From NCBI GenBank assembly GCA_037355855.1, contig CM074759.1, positions 3,658,001 to 3,722,000 of the forward strand: a stretch of 64,000 nucleotides of DNA. The letters are read 5' to 3'. The DNA comes from Pseudo-nitzschia pungens (lineage: Eukaryota > Bacillariophyta > Bacillariophyceae > Bacillariales > Bacillariaceae). Both the position numbers and the translations under genes were made by a program. The number at the start of each line of letters is the position of its first letter. The first letter of the stretch is position 1. Shown here in pieces: positions 20,307 to 31,937 of the stretch. Below the pieces are notes generated by a model. That model saw only the letters and a program-made list of their open reading frames with translations. It was not told the origin of the DNA and made no database searches.

Positions 20307-21316
20307 TTTAGCTTTAAAGTAGAAACAGTAGAAATCAGTACTGAATTCAGAACAAACCAACATCCTCAACAACAGAGGCAACTTGTACCCCTGACAACAA
20401 CCTAATCCTAAGTCCTCTGTCCAACCAACATGGCAGGCATCTGCAGAGATCCTCCTGTTTCCTACAAGAGCTCTTTCGATAGCTCAAAACCCAAGCTCGT
20501 CACCCTTTCTATCCACGATTCTGAAGATCATTCCGACAGCATCAAGGTCCCTCTTTTCACAGACAAAGGGGGCCTGGAGGAACTCCTACACACTGAAGAA
20601 GCCTTCTTGAACACAGCAGAAGACATAGGCATCCCAAACTCCTCTCTCATCAGATACTTTGGAAGATGTCTCTGCGTCGGTGCCCAAACCAAATGGAGAG
20701 CGCTTGCAAAGACAACATGAGGCAACAACCAAAGACTTTATCCACTAACAAGAGATGGCTTTGACTCGGCATTCAAAGCCTTTATTAAACTCTACTGCAA
20801 TGTGGAAGACGCAAGAGATCTCATGCACATCTATCTCCAGAGCCCGGTTTGCAAGAAGAAAGTGGAGTCCACATGCAAAGACCATACGGATAGACTCCTA
20901 ATCCTCATGAAATACACTGCAAAACTACATGGTTACATCGCCAACCTGGATCACTTACAAAAGCTCACCATTCTCCTCCACAGCTATCCCAATAGCTGGA
21001 TTGAAGACTTTGTACGAATCCACCTCGGTGTCACAAGAGAAACTACAACTCAGTTCATAGTGGATCACATGAGCAGCCTTGACTGACTCAGCAAGCAGAA
21101 GAACAAGAACAATGGGAGATGTCCTAATAGTTCTAACAGTTCAAACAACAACAAGAAGCGCTCTGACAACCACAAGAACAGCCAGAACAAAAACAAAAAG
21201 AAATCTAACCCTTGCAGAATTCCAGGCCATAACCATGATTGGTCTGAGTGTCCCAAGAACAAGTTTTCCAAGAACTATAACAAGGGATCTACAATTCCAA
21301 CCAATCCCCCACTACA

Positions 21317-22473
21317 GGACCTTCCGGAACTGTAAATATTTTTGCGCAGTAAATATTTTCGCGCTAACACTCGTCCCCCTTTTGGAACACAATTTTAGGG
21401 GGATAAACTTGCACTTTTTTCCGCACTTTTTTCGAGACCAAAAAGTGCAAGTTTTCACGGGACTAAAAAATCCGCACTTTTTAAACTCGCATTAAATGCG
21501 AGTTTGGTTCAACAGACCAAAAAAATGCGAGTTTTCTTTGCAAATTTTTTTTTTCTTAAATAAGAGGCGCAAGTTACTAAGAGAGGCGCAACGACGGAGT
21601 CAATTTGTTAAAAGAGACGTGCTTAAAAATTAAAATTATGCTTGCTGTCCCCCCCCTATATTATCGACGCGTTGCTGCTGCTTGCTGTCCCCCCCTGTAT
21701 TATCGACGCGTTGCTGCTGCTTGCTGTCCCCCCCCCTGTATTATCGACGCGTTGCTGCTTGCTGCTGCTTGCTGTCCCCCCCCCTGTATTATCGACGCGT
21801 TGCTGCTGCTTGCTGCTTGCTGTCCCCCCCCCCTGTATTATCGACGCGTTGCTGCTTGCTGCTGCTTGCTGTCCCCCCCCCTGTATTATCCACGCGTTGC
21901 TGCTTGCTGCTGCTTGCTGTCCCCCCCCCTGTATTATCGACGCGTTGCTGCTTCGACTCCCTCGTCGTTGCGCCTCTATTAGCAAATCTGTTGCGATGCG
22001 CCTCTCTTAGCAAATCAACTCCCTCGTTGCGCCTCTGTTACCAAATCGACTCCGCTGTTGCGCCTCTATTAACAACGTCGGCGCCATAAAAACAAATCGA
22101 CTCCCTCGTCACGCCTAAATCGATTTTTTTGTTGAAAATTTTGTTGAAAACACTTATTTTCCCAAAGAAAACTCGCATTTTGTGTAGAAAACTTGCATTT
22201 TTCTACTGAAACTCGCATTTTTCTGCTGAAAACTTGCATTTTTCTGATAATTTCTGCTGAAAACTCGCATTTATTGCTGTATATACGTGTTTTTTTTCTA
22301 GAGCAAAAATGCGAGTTTTTTAGACCCATGAAAATCCGCACTTTTTTCGATCCCAAAAAATGCGAGTTTCTTTGGGGGGATAATAAATTTAAGGGGATAC
22401 CCTCAAAATGACTAACTGCAATTAAAAATCGCGCGGTCCGCGCATCGAAAACTATCTTTGTTCCGGAAGGTCC
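21317..22473. mobile_element. 1.16-kb non-autonomous TIR element inside gag
   Basis: Perfect 14-bp inverted ends GGACCTTCCGGAAC / GTTCCGGAAGGTCC (21317-21330 and 22460-22473), themselves built on the palindrome TTCCGGAA. Between them: paired AAAAAGTGCAAGTTTT and ACTCGCATTTTT-type segments on both flanks (21400-21540, 22150-22400), a minisatellite core and GCGCCTCT repeats. No ORF of merit. The gag reading frame resumes on the far side. No clear target duplication was found. Confidence 0.75.
21640..22110 (+). repeat. Two minisatellites inside the TIR element
   Basis: 21640-21955 is seven units of TTGCTGTCCCCCC..TGTATTATCGACGCGTTGCTGC, the complement of the repeat at 17940-18475. 21956-22110 is four degenerate units around TTGCGCCTCTATTAGCAAATC with GACTCCCTCGT. 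Confidence 0.9.
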
Positions 22474-22588
22474 AGCAACCAATGAATCTTTTCAAGCCTG
22501 CATACAGGCAGCAGTGGAAAGCTTCCACTCCGAACATGGCGGGCGTACTGAAAGAAGTATCGATGGAGAGCTTGTATGGCTCCCATGA

Positions 22589-23366
22589 GTTCCACACCGG
22601 CACCCCCCCACAAGGGACCCAAGCGTCCACCAAAACCAGCAATCACCTTGCCTCCAGCGCCACAGGCCCTGGATGCCAGCGCAGCACTGCTGCCTGGGAT
22701 GACACAAGGAGGAGATCTCCCAGAGAAACAAAACCTGCAAACACAGCAACAAAGACTGCAATAGCAGCAGCAACAACAACTGGAGGCTTGGAAAAGAGTA
22801 CATCAAACATGGATCCAAATCAAACACCAAATCGATCCACAGGTACAGACGCATCAATCAATCCACATCAGACAGCAGCAACAAATGGACCAACCTTGTC
22901 TCTGGCAAGAAATTGCTCCACTGGTACAGGAAAAAATCTCTATTTCAATCCCAGAAACTCCAAAGACTACACCAAAGGAGGTGCGCTGGAGCAAAATTAT
23001 TTGAAACCGCTGTCAACTGCTGGAAATCCAGCAGCACAGGCATCCCTGAATAAGAGCAACGTGGCCCCTATTCTTTTAACCAAGGTACAGTACATACAAG
23101 GCATCCCTCTCAAAACAAGATCACTACTAGCACTACTAGCACTACTAGATAGTGGATCCTCCGGAACTCTAATCAACAAAAGAGCTCTACCATTCAATAC
23201 CATACCGATTTGAAGCAAACACCAAGTCCTAACTACCACAGCAAATGGAAGCTTTGATACTACTGAATATGTTATCATGAAGAACATCAAGCTACAGGAG
23301 TCTGGCAACTACACCATCGACAGACAAGAGGCAAGGCTCTTCCATTCACCCAACTACAAATATGAT
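22589..23366 (+). pseudogene. Gypsy pol start with aspartic protease
   Basis: After the gag stop, sequence similar to VPPAPLDLDAS..LL.GKTHGGE of the other elements appears (22640-22730). Further on, LLALLALLDSGSSGTLINKRALP (about 23125-23190) carries the DSGSSG active-site loop of a retropepsin-type protease, preceded by QGIPLKTR. A TGA at 23211 interrupts the frame, which then continues HQVLTTTANGSFDTTEYV to NYKYDL, cut by an insertion at 23367. Confidence 0.72.
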
Positions 23367-24371
23367 TTGCGTCCAAAAACTGTTTCGCGACCCTTTTTGA
23401 GAAATTTTTTGGGGGGTCGCGACAAATTCCTGGCTGCTTTTTTGTGTAGCTTGACCCGTAGCACCCTCGCAATTCTCAAACCCAATCGCGACCTAATAAC
23501 TATCACATGCACTCAACTAGCAAAAAAAATCCACACTGACTCCTTTTTTTAAGACTCAAATATTATTTCAATCAGTTAATCAAATTAATCAATCCCTTTC
23601 TAATTTCTCATGCTATCGTCAAAGAATATTTTCCCATTTTCACTTTTCTGTCTTAAATTTATTATTACTGTCACTACTACTGAAATTATTTCAAGCACCT
23701 CAAGAATCCCTACCTCACATAAATTATTTCCAAGCCCAGTCAATTAATTTTTCAGTTCATTCTTAAGAATCTCAACCCAACAAATTAGTTTCTCAACCAC
23801 TCTTTAAAGGAATCCAAGGAGTCCAGTACAATTCACAACCCTACCCATTAAGAATTCAGTCCATATAGTCAGAAAAAAATCTTGACCTTTTACTACTATT
23901 TTAGTTCCTACACAGTACACAGTAGCAAAATCAAAAATCATATTCTGTATGTTCGCTTGTTGGATTGATTTGGTCAAATTACAGTGGGGACCAATCCCCC
24001 TGGTCCTTTGTCACAGTCTCATGATGTTGTTAGTGTTGTGTTTCAGTTGCGATCGCATTATATTTGAGTCGCAATTGCATCATATTTGAGTTGCGGTATT
24101 TCAGTTGTAATTGCATCATATTTCAGTTGCGATTGCATCATTTTTGAGTTGCGATCGCATCATATTTCAGTTGCGATCGCATCATTTTTGAGTTGCGATC
24201 GCATTTCCTATCAGTAGCAAGCAGGCAACTCAATGCAGAATAAGAAGAATTGAAATCCATCATCAATACCCCAGATCTTGATGTGGTGGTTCACTCACTG
24301 TTGCATTGTATTTCATTTGCCGTTGCATCCTATTTCATCAGCAGTTGTGGTCATCCAACTGTAAATATGAT
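23367..24371. mobile_element. About 1-kb insertion between protease and RT
   Basis: Pol sequence NYKYDL stops at 23366 and CKYDLILGRDFL resumes near 24355. The flanks are a 17-bp near-duplicate, CCAACTACAAATATGAT (23350) and CCAACTGTAAATATGAT (24355), two mismatches. The insert starts with a hairpin-forming TTTCGCGACC..GGTCGCGACAAA and ends in a minisatellite. No gene seen. A 17-bp duplication would suit target-primed insertion, but the element type is unknown. Confidence 0.5.
24030..24215 (+). repeat. GTTGCGATCGCATCATATTT minisatellite
   Basis: About seven units of 23-25 bp, GTTGCGATCGCATCAT then ATTTCA or TTTTGA alternately. Confidence 0.9.
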
Positions 24372-25035
24372 CTAATACTAGGCAGAGATTTCCTCCACCT
24401 AGCACAGATCAATCTCCTATTCAATACTGGTGCAGTACAATGGATGGATAGAACTATTCCCATGAAGGATACCTCCCTGTACCATGAATCAAACTACACC
24501 CTGCTCATGGAAGAACTAGAAGATGCTGAACTCTTTGCTGATGACCTCTCCTTTGCCAATTCAGACAAGTCGAAAGTCATACTAGACAGAGCCTACCAAG
24601 AAACAGATCCATCTACAGTGGCACAATAACAGTCACACATGTCTAAAACAGAGCAGCAGCAGTTCCAAGGAATACTAAACAAGTATTGGGATGTCTTCAA
24701 TGGAGAACTTGGCAAGTATCCTCACAAGAAGATCTCTCTCAGATTGAAGCCTAGATCCAAGCCCATCCACAAGAAGCCTTACCCAGTCGCATGCAAAAGA
24801 GAAGACCTATTCAAAAGGGAGCTCCAGAATCACTGTAATGATGGAGTACTCAAAAGATGCACTGGACTGGCCAAATGGGCATTCCCAACCTTCATACTAC
24901 CAAAGAAAGACAACAGAGTTAGATGGGCATCAGACTTCAGAGAACTCAATGAACTTCTTGAGAGACGTCCTTATCCTATCCCAAGAATACAGGATATCAT
25001 GAACAAGAGAGGCAAGTACACTCATTTCACCAAGA
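24355..25035 (+). pseudogene. Gypsy reverse transcriptase, N-terminal third
   Basis: CKYDLILGRDFLHLAQINL precedes the RT. RT motifs: KPIHKKPYPVACKREDLFKREL, WAFPTFILPKKDNRVRWASDF and ELNELLERRPYPIPRIQDIM, then GKYTHFTK just before the first catalytic motif. A TAA at 24627 breaks the linker. The frame leaves RT homology at about 25033 and reaches the 3' LTR 60 bp later, so the palm, YxDD, RNase H and integrase are all deleted. Confidence 0.85.
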
Positions 25036-25096
25036 GATTCCTCACCTATCCATTGGTCGGCATAGGTATGGGATTCGTTCAACCATAAGGCACTAT

Positions 25097-25438
25097 GTGA
25101 TGGGCTAGCGTAGCTAGCACAAGCCACGATTGAATAATTAACCAAATCCCATATGGGAATCAAATATACAAGCTTCATGAATGTATATATGATATATATG
25201 TTCAAAGCAGTCATGGAGCTATTAGTCGAGTCCCAGAAGATGATATATGCCTAATCATACAACTCCACAACGGATCAACATTTATGGCAGAGCATGCCTA
25301 ATTTGGCTATATGCCAAGCATGCGCCGACATCAAACAATGCATGTACTTTCATTATGAATATTCATTTGGCATCTCGTAAAGTATTTAAAAACACACAAT
25401 TTCATACTACTCCAAAACTTCTACCCTAGACCGTAACA
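25097..25438 (+). repeat. 3' LTR of the Gypsy element
   Basis: Begins TGTGATGGG after AAGGCACTA and ends ACCGTAACA; followed by TSD CTCCA. One base shorter than the 5' LTR because of a lost A in AATTAACC (about 25140). Confidence 0.88.
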
Positions 25439-25464
25439 CTCCAAATTTCTACCTTAGAGTGTTA

Positions 25465-26476
25465 GTACAGTACTCTTTCACAGATGGCATTAGACTGAAG
25501 ATTCTTAACAGTGGTGGGGATTGATTGAGTTCCATACTAGCTCCTAGGACTACCAACCACCGACTACATCACTTACTTCAGCAGATGCCTAAATACAGAC
25601 ACCCAATCCAATTGGCATGAAAAGCTACAGGTCCCCCTGGATCCAGATGAATTCCAATATGAAGAAAGCGCCGAAGGACATGACGCAGCAATCATTGACT
25701 TTATCAAGCAATTCTGCAATGCAACAGACGCCAAAGATATCATGCATACATACCTTTGAACGCTGAAGAAACCAAGCAATGTTTCATGCAAAGAACATGC
25801 AGACCAAATGCAAATTCTCTTCAAATATACCAAAAGACTCCAAGGACATGGAACTGACCTATCACCAACAGAAGCTAAGACCATTCTGCTGCACACCTTC
25901 CCAAGCAAATGGATCAACAGCTATGGTCTAATCCAGCAAGGCATACAAGAAGATACCACTGTACAATTCATCGTGGACCATATGAGCTGCTTGGAACGCC
26001 AAGCTAAAAGACGTTTGGAATCCTACGACACTGACGATCAGAGTAACGCCGACAGCTCGAACGCCAACAGCGACAGCTCTGATTCAGATGCTGACAGTGA
26101 TGATAACAGTGACAAAGAAAATGACGCAGAGGATGAGCCACCAATGGGCAAACGAAAATCGAACAATCCCTGCAGGATCCCCGGACATAATCACGATTGG
26201 TCCAAATGTCCAAAGAACAAATATTCCAAAAGGAGCAAAAGCAGCAACAACAGCGCTGCTACAGCGCCTAGCAATGAAACTGGAAGCACTGCTTCCAATG
26301 AATCCTTCCAGGCCCACATGCAACGAGCCATGGAATCATACTGTGACCAACATGATGGAACACTTGAAAGAACTATCGAAGGCACCATTATCTTCAAACC
26401 CAAAACGCCTCGCTTCGGACGGCAACCTATCACCACACCGGCTTACCCAGCCCGGTAATACCAAACAACAACACAT
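25465..26476 (+). pseudogene. Gypsy gag remnant cut by the LINE array
   Basis: Homologous to the gag at 56186: LPTTDYITYFSRCLNTDTQS (from about 25545), DAAIIDFIKQFCNATDAKDI, a TGA at 25757 in place of the CGA of YLRTLKK, then an open stretch 25808-26458 through the zinc motif CRIPGHNHDWSKCPKN to the shared end TTPAYPAR. The first 80 codons are missing or unrecognisable. LINE copy 1 begins at 26477, so pol and 3' LTR are lost. 25465-25545 has no recognisable content. Confidence 0.83.
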
Positions 26477-29400
26477 CTTACATGCTGAGTTTTGATCTTG
26501 ATCACTACAATGCATTGCTTCAGACCCATCCCAGGTTCCAAGCCTTTCCTATTTCTGTTATCCGGAAGAACATCAGCCTGGACAACTCCAGAGCCCCTGA
26601 TCCAAATCCTGTCTCAGCTGCTCATGTTCTTTGTGATGCTACCAAGAGAGCCCAAACTGTCAAGCTGCTCAAAGGTCAGTTCAACAGGTGCAAGCCTTCT
26701 GACATTGCCTCCCTCCCTGATGGTAAATTCTACAAGTTCATTGAAACAGCTACCAACCCATCTGACAGGCCCCTCCCTCCCTCCAAGCTCAAGACTGTGA
26801 AACAAGCCAAGTACCGCCAATCCAAGTTCATTGAAAGCCATGAGACTGCTCCTGTTCTGGGTGTTGTTGATCTTGATCTTCCTATTGATTTGGGACAGGG
26901 CTTGGGTTTGAAGACTTTGCGCCGAGTGTTAATGGGTATACGAACCCGTGACAATTGGTCCTGGCCCCTGTTCCTTTCAGTTGATACTAGCTCCTACCGG
27001 GGTGAAATCCTTGCTTTGTACAACACCACCACTAAGGCTGAAGCCATGGCCATGTTGTCTTTCCTGCCTATTTTTCTGGAAGCACAGTATGGTTCCTGTG
27101 TTCGACAGTGGTTCTCTTCTGAGTGCTTGACTGAAATGGAAGCCTTCCACTGGGATGAAACAGCCCAATGTGTTGTGGAGACTGCTCCTGCTGCTGACCA
27201 GATACAGGATGACTCTCTTCCCTTCTTTGGTGATGGTGATGCAAGGGATTGGGAACTTGTTGATGATGATTTGTCAGTTGACCTTGCTCCAGACCTCACT
27301 TTTGATCTGGATTTGCACTTCAACCTCCAAGCACGTGCTGACAGTGGTGGTGGTGGATTCGATGATTCCCAATCCATGGATACTCTAGCCACTGGTACCT
27401 CTACCCTCACCGTCGCTCAGGCTCCAACTACTGCTGCTCCAGCTACAACTACTCCAGGTTCTGCAGATGGTGCATCTCCCTCTACCTCTTTGCCTGGTGC
27501 TTCCCCTACTGATGGTAATGCTGACCAGCCTGCAGACAAACCTGGTGTTGGGGATGATGCAGCCTCTGCTTTGAGGGTTGGAGTTGCTGCTATTGCATTC
27601 TCCTCCAGCCATGATGCTAGTGTCAGTGATTTGAGCCATGCCAATGTCTCCACCAAATCAGCTCCGGCATCTTTTTCTACCGTGCGAAAGACTCGGTTTC
27701 CTTCTGATCATGGTTAGGTTTTCTGGTAGGAGGTTTGATGGGATGCCTTCCACTCCAAATCCCATTCATGCTTCTACTGTTTTTCCCTTTTCCCCCTCCG
27801 TCTCTTTCCCTGCTTCTCAATTTGTCCAATTAACTCTTCATGGAGACTCTCTTGCTGCTAAGGATTCTGATAGTTTTGGTCATCCTTTTCCTCAAGCTCC
27901 ATCATCTAATTCCACCATCATCACCTTCCAAAACATTGGACCCCAGCGTAGAGCTGCTTTTATGTCCAGGTCCAAGCACAACTCCCGTCAATTTGTCAAG
28001 AGCAACGCCAGTGTGGCGCTTTTTGCTGAACATTGTTTGAATGAATCCAAACTCCTGCCCTGTGATCTTTTCAATCGGCGCATGAAGAATGTCTGTCCCT
28101 CAAGTTTTTCCTATCTTGCCAACAACAAGCATGAAGCTTCTGAATGCACATGGCTTCAGCCTGGAGGCACAGGTTTTTCCATTGACCAATTGTTCAGTTC
28201 CCACAAGGTTGCTCATGGGGCTGATCCTTCCGGTCCTGGAAGATGGTCCTTTGTCAAGTTTCAGGGCAGGGATGGCTACACTGTCACCATGTTTTCTGCC
28301 TACTGCCCAGTTGAAAATGATAGGGATCTTGGCTCAGTCTGGAATCAACAGTACCGCTACTTTCAAGCAGCTGAAAATCTTTTCAGTCCCAATCCATGCA
28401 TCCTTTTTCACAGGGATTTGACTGCTGCCCTTCAGGTCTGTCTGGGGGCGGGTGACCAGGTCATTCTGGGGATTGATCAAAATGCTGATGTTAGGAATGA
28501 TGGCTTGTCCTTTGAGCTCAAGGCTCTTGGTTTTAGAGAGGCCATTCTTACCCTTCATAGTCAGTCTTCTCCTCCTGCCACCCACAACAGAAACACTACC
28601 AGAACACCAATTGATGCCATTTGGGTCTCTGAGAATGTTGATGTTCTCAGGGCTGGTTATTGTCCCTTTGGTGGTGCCCAGGGTATGGAATCGGACCATC
28701 GCATGCTCTGGATTGAAGTCTGTAATGGCAGTATCATGGGAAAACATTTGCCACCTCCTGTGAGCCTCTCTCATTCCAAACTTCAGTCCTCCCACCCTCG
28801 TCTGCGTCAACGGTATTTCAAGCGTGTGAGGCACAGCTTTCTCGAGGCTGGAGTGTTTTCTCTCCAAGCTAAGCTGGAGCACCTACTGGCTCAGTTTCAG
28901 TCTGGGGATATTTCTGTGCGCGCTGATCTCATCAATACATACGAAGTCCTCCATGAAACCTCCACCTCTCTCAGGCTCTCTGTTGAACACAACCTTTGCC
29001 ACACTCGAGCTGGTTTGGTTCCATGGTCACCCCAGCTGCAAGTCTATTGTGATACAATTGACTTTTGGAGGCGTGTTGTCAAGTTGCGCCAGGGTGTGTC
29101 CACCAGTCATACTGTTTTGAAAAGGTTGGCCTGCAAGCTTTCACTTTACAAAGGGGAACACAGTGATCTTTCCAGTGCTCTCCTTCATCTGAAACAAGCT
29201 TACAGGCAATACCGGGCAGTTAAGAAATTGGCCCCCTCATGGAGAGACTCCTTCAATCAAGGCCTGGTGGATGCACTTCTTGCTGAAGGCAAGCCTCACA
29301 ACCAGAGTGCTTCCCAGATTCGTGCCAGGATGCGCAGGGAACGGCTTCAACGAGAACTTGGGCTTGCTGCTCGGTCTATCCGGGGACGTGTCAACACGTC

Positions 29401-30701
29401 AGCTGTCTTGAGGGCTATTGCAGTTGGCCATGATGGTGTTGAACAGGTCTTGGAGTCCCAGTCTACTATGGTTCCAGCTATGGCTGAATCCAATGTCAGG
29501 CGTCAACAGCAGTGTCTTGGCACTCCTTCCATGAATCCCTCCTTCATTCAAGATTTTGGATACCTAGGCACTGCCCATGCTGCTCCTCAAGTTCTTGATG
29601 GCACATATAATCCTCCTCCTGCCACTGACAAATACCTTTCTGAATTTCTATCTTGTCTCAAAGTCCCTGACTCTATACTGTGTTTGCCTCCCTTTGACTA
29701 TTCAGTGTGTCCAGCTGACAATGCTGCTGCCTGGAAATGCCAGAGGGAACGCACAGCCAGTGAACCTTCTTGTTTGAGTTTTGCCCACCACAAGGCTTTT
29801 GCCCTTGATCCACAGTTGAACCAGTTTGACACTCTCCTGAGATCAGTCCCATTGATTGTTGGCTTCTCTCCTTCTGCTTGGCAGGTCATCACTGATGTTG
29901 AGATCTTCAAGAAACCTGGGGAATATAGGGTGGACAAGATGAGGCTTATCCAGTTGATGTCTCCTGAGTTCCAGATCAACAACAAGATGATTGGCAGACG
30001 CATTCTTGCCCATGCTGAATGTGCCAAGGCAGTGGCTGCTGATCAACATGGTAGCAGGAAACACCACAAGGCCATCAACACCTGCCTGAACAAGAAGCTC
30101 ATCTGTAATGTGCTGCGGCAGAAGCGCAGATCTGGTGCTGTTGCAATGAATGATACCAAGGGCTGTTATGATAGCATCTCCCATCCCATTGCTGGTCTCA
30201 CTCTCCAGAGCTTTGGCGTTCCTGCACATGTGTGTGAGGTTCTCCTGTCTACTCTGCAACATGCCAAGCACCACATCAAAACTGGTTTTGGTCGGTCAGG
30301 CCCTGTGTATGGTGATGAACCTGTTCCTCTCAGTGGTTGTGGCCAAGGCAATGGTATTGGTCCCACTCTCTGGGCTTTGGTTTCTACAATTGTCTTCCGG
30401 ATGATGCAACAGGCAGGGCATGGTGTCCACCTTGTCACTTCCCTGTCCTTGCAGCTGGTTTCACTTGTGGGTTTTGCTTTTGTGGATGACACAGATTTGT
30501 TTTGTGCTGGCTCTGATTCCTCAACATCTGGTGAGGCCTTGGCTGTTGACTTTCAGGAAGCTCTTGACAGATGGGCTGGTGGGATTATTGCCACTGGTGG
30601 TGCTATTGAACCTGCCAAATCCTTCTGTTATTTGATTGATTTCAAATGGAATGGATCCGGCTGGGACTATCGCTCAATTGATGACATGCCTGGTGACTTC
30701 T
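26477..30701 (+). mobile_element. LINE copy 1, truncated at both ends
   Basis: Starts within ORF1 at the sequence matching 35512 of copy 2 and stops within ORF2 just after the RT domain (GDMPGDF equivalent), where the leader of copy 2 begins with GACTTCT shared at the join. It carries the variant GGCTGGGACTATCGCTCAAT also found in copy 5. Confidence 0.88.
26482..27717 (+). pseudogene. LINE ORF1, C-terminal 411 codons (copy 1)
   Basis: Starts at an internal methionine equivalent to the MQSFDLDHYNELL segment of the full ORF1 and is open to the normal TAG. The N-terminal 650 or so residues are absent, so it is a 5'-truncation product even though uninterrupted. The stop overlaps the ORF2 start (27710) as in the intact copy. 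Confidence 0.8.
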
Positions 30702-30787
30702 ACAATTTTGCTACGCGCGATTTTGTCCGCCGTTCCGATGTTCCAGTACTTAAAACACGTAGATTTCTACACAACTTTCCCCTTTGA
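27710..30787 (+). pseudogene. LINE ORF2, endonuclease and RT, 3' truncated (copy 1)
   Basis: Open from the overlapping ATG through AP endonuclease (GIDQNADVRNDG, ESDHRMLWIEV) and RT (MNDTKGCYDSISHP, SGCGQGNGIGPTLWAL, FAFVDDTDLFCAGS). After about 30701 the frame runs by chance into the leader of copy 2 and stops at 30787, so RNase H and the CCHC region are missing. Confidence 0.85.
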
Positions 30788-31937
30788 TATCTCACTCACT
30801 TCTAAAGCTCCTACAACAAAACCAAGCACTACACCTACTAACAGAGACCTCGCCTATCTGATTCTGCTATTTGTTTGGCTGCTCCTTGCTTCCTTTGGTT
30901 GCTTTGGTTCCTTGTTTCTGTGTCGGTCGGTCGATCGGCATCAAGCTGCAGCGAGCAAAACCAACACATAATTTTCTACAGCACTTGCAGTACTAATTCT
31001 ACAGCAGCTCTGCTCCGGTTAGTCTCCACGATCAGTTTGTCTCCGAGCTCGGTTTGTTTTTTGCTCTGTTTTCAAGCTACCTTATTATTTAACGCTATAC
31101 AGTCTTTCAAGCCCCTTAAGTGATATCCACTTAATGTTCTACATTCTTCAAGTTCCCTTGCTGAGTTTCCTAAGTCTTTTCAAGTTGAAGTTGTCAAACA
31201 CATACAACCCCCCCCTTCTAGAAGGTTCCTACTCGCTGATCCCTAAGTATTTGCAAGTTCACGCGAGCATATCTTCCAGTTTCCTCCCTCTTTTCAAGCC
31301 AATAGCCCCCCTGCTCTTCTAAGTGCCTATCATTTAAGAGCTACCCTGTTTCCTAGCCAAGCCCCCCAGTCCCTAAGTGTTTTCGCTTAAGGTTCCCCCT
31401 ACTACATCTGTTTCCAAGCCAAGACCAACTGATCCCTAAGTACCTCCTACTTAGTGCCCTCTTGTTTCCAAGACTACAGCTACTATCGCCCCTTGTTTTC
31501 AAGACTACAATTCCCCTGGTCCCTAAGTGTTTGCGAGGTCCCTGATTCCTAAGTGTTTTTGCTATTAAGCAACCCCCACTGTTTTCAAGATACAAGCCTC
31601 CCCCTGGTCCCTAGGTGTTTCTACTAAAGCCCCTGTTTTCAGGCAAGCAGCTTCCCTGGTCCCTAAGTGTCTCGCTCAAGGTACCTGTTTTCAAGCCAAT
31701 TGCCCCTGGATACTGTTTCCACTTATAAGTACTCGCAAGTTTGAACTTCAAGTTCCCTCCTGAGCCTTTTAAGTGTGCCCTGCCATTGATATCCCCCGGT
31801 CCCTAAGTGTTCCTACTAAAGCCCCCCCTACGTAACTTCTACAGGGCCAAAAGCAGTACTTCTATTCCATCTGCCCGCAACTCCAGACAGAACTACCAGA
31901 ATTTTCCCTGTAGAATCTACACGATTTGCAGTGGTCT

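Larger units (their letters stand above)
20430..22588 (+). pseudogene. Gypsy gag, split by a DNA element and broken by stops
   Basis: ATG at 20430 starts MAGICRDPPVSYKSSF, matching the gags at 56186 and 63498. Recognisable segments: DKGGLEELLHTEEAF, RYFGRCLCVGAQTKW, LLHSYPNSWIEDFVRIHLG, TTQFIVDHMSSLD, and the zinc-binding motif CRIPGHNHDWSECPKN. TGA stops at 20718 and 21084 sit where relatives have or could have CGA arginine codons. The 3' part (TNESFQACIQAAVESFHSEHGG) resumes after the insertion 21317-22473 and ends at the conserved WLP stop (22586). Gag would form the particle and bind RNA; this copy cannot. Confidence 0.85.
19952..25438 (+). mobile_element. Degenerate Gypsy-type LTR retrotransposon with both LTRs
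   Basis: 5' LTR 19952-20294 (343 bp) and 3' LTR 25097-25438 (342 bp) differ by a handful of substitutions and one deleted base. A perfect 5-bp duplication CTCCA (19947-19951, 25439-25443) flanks the element. Order gag, protease, RT identifies Gypsy (Metaviridae-like) rather than Copia. RT beyond its first third, RNase H and integrase are deleted. Two insertions (21317-22473 and 23367-24371) enlarge the interior. Confidence 0.9.
17167..25464 (+). mobile_element. LTR D, split by two large insertions
   Basis: LTR D begins TGTAACATGCTAGCG at 17167. Its pieces are 17167-17261, about 19869-19951 and 25444-25464 (ending TACCTTAGAGTGTTA). Between them lie the long-TIR element and the Gypsy element at 19952. 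Total LTR length is about 200 bp, shorter than its relative LTR B (318 bp), so it also lost internal sequence. It is the 3' LTR of the integrase fragment and stands upstream of another gag pseudogene. Confidence 0.6.
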
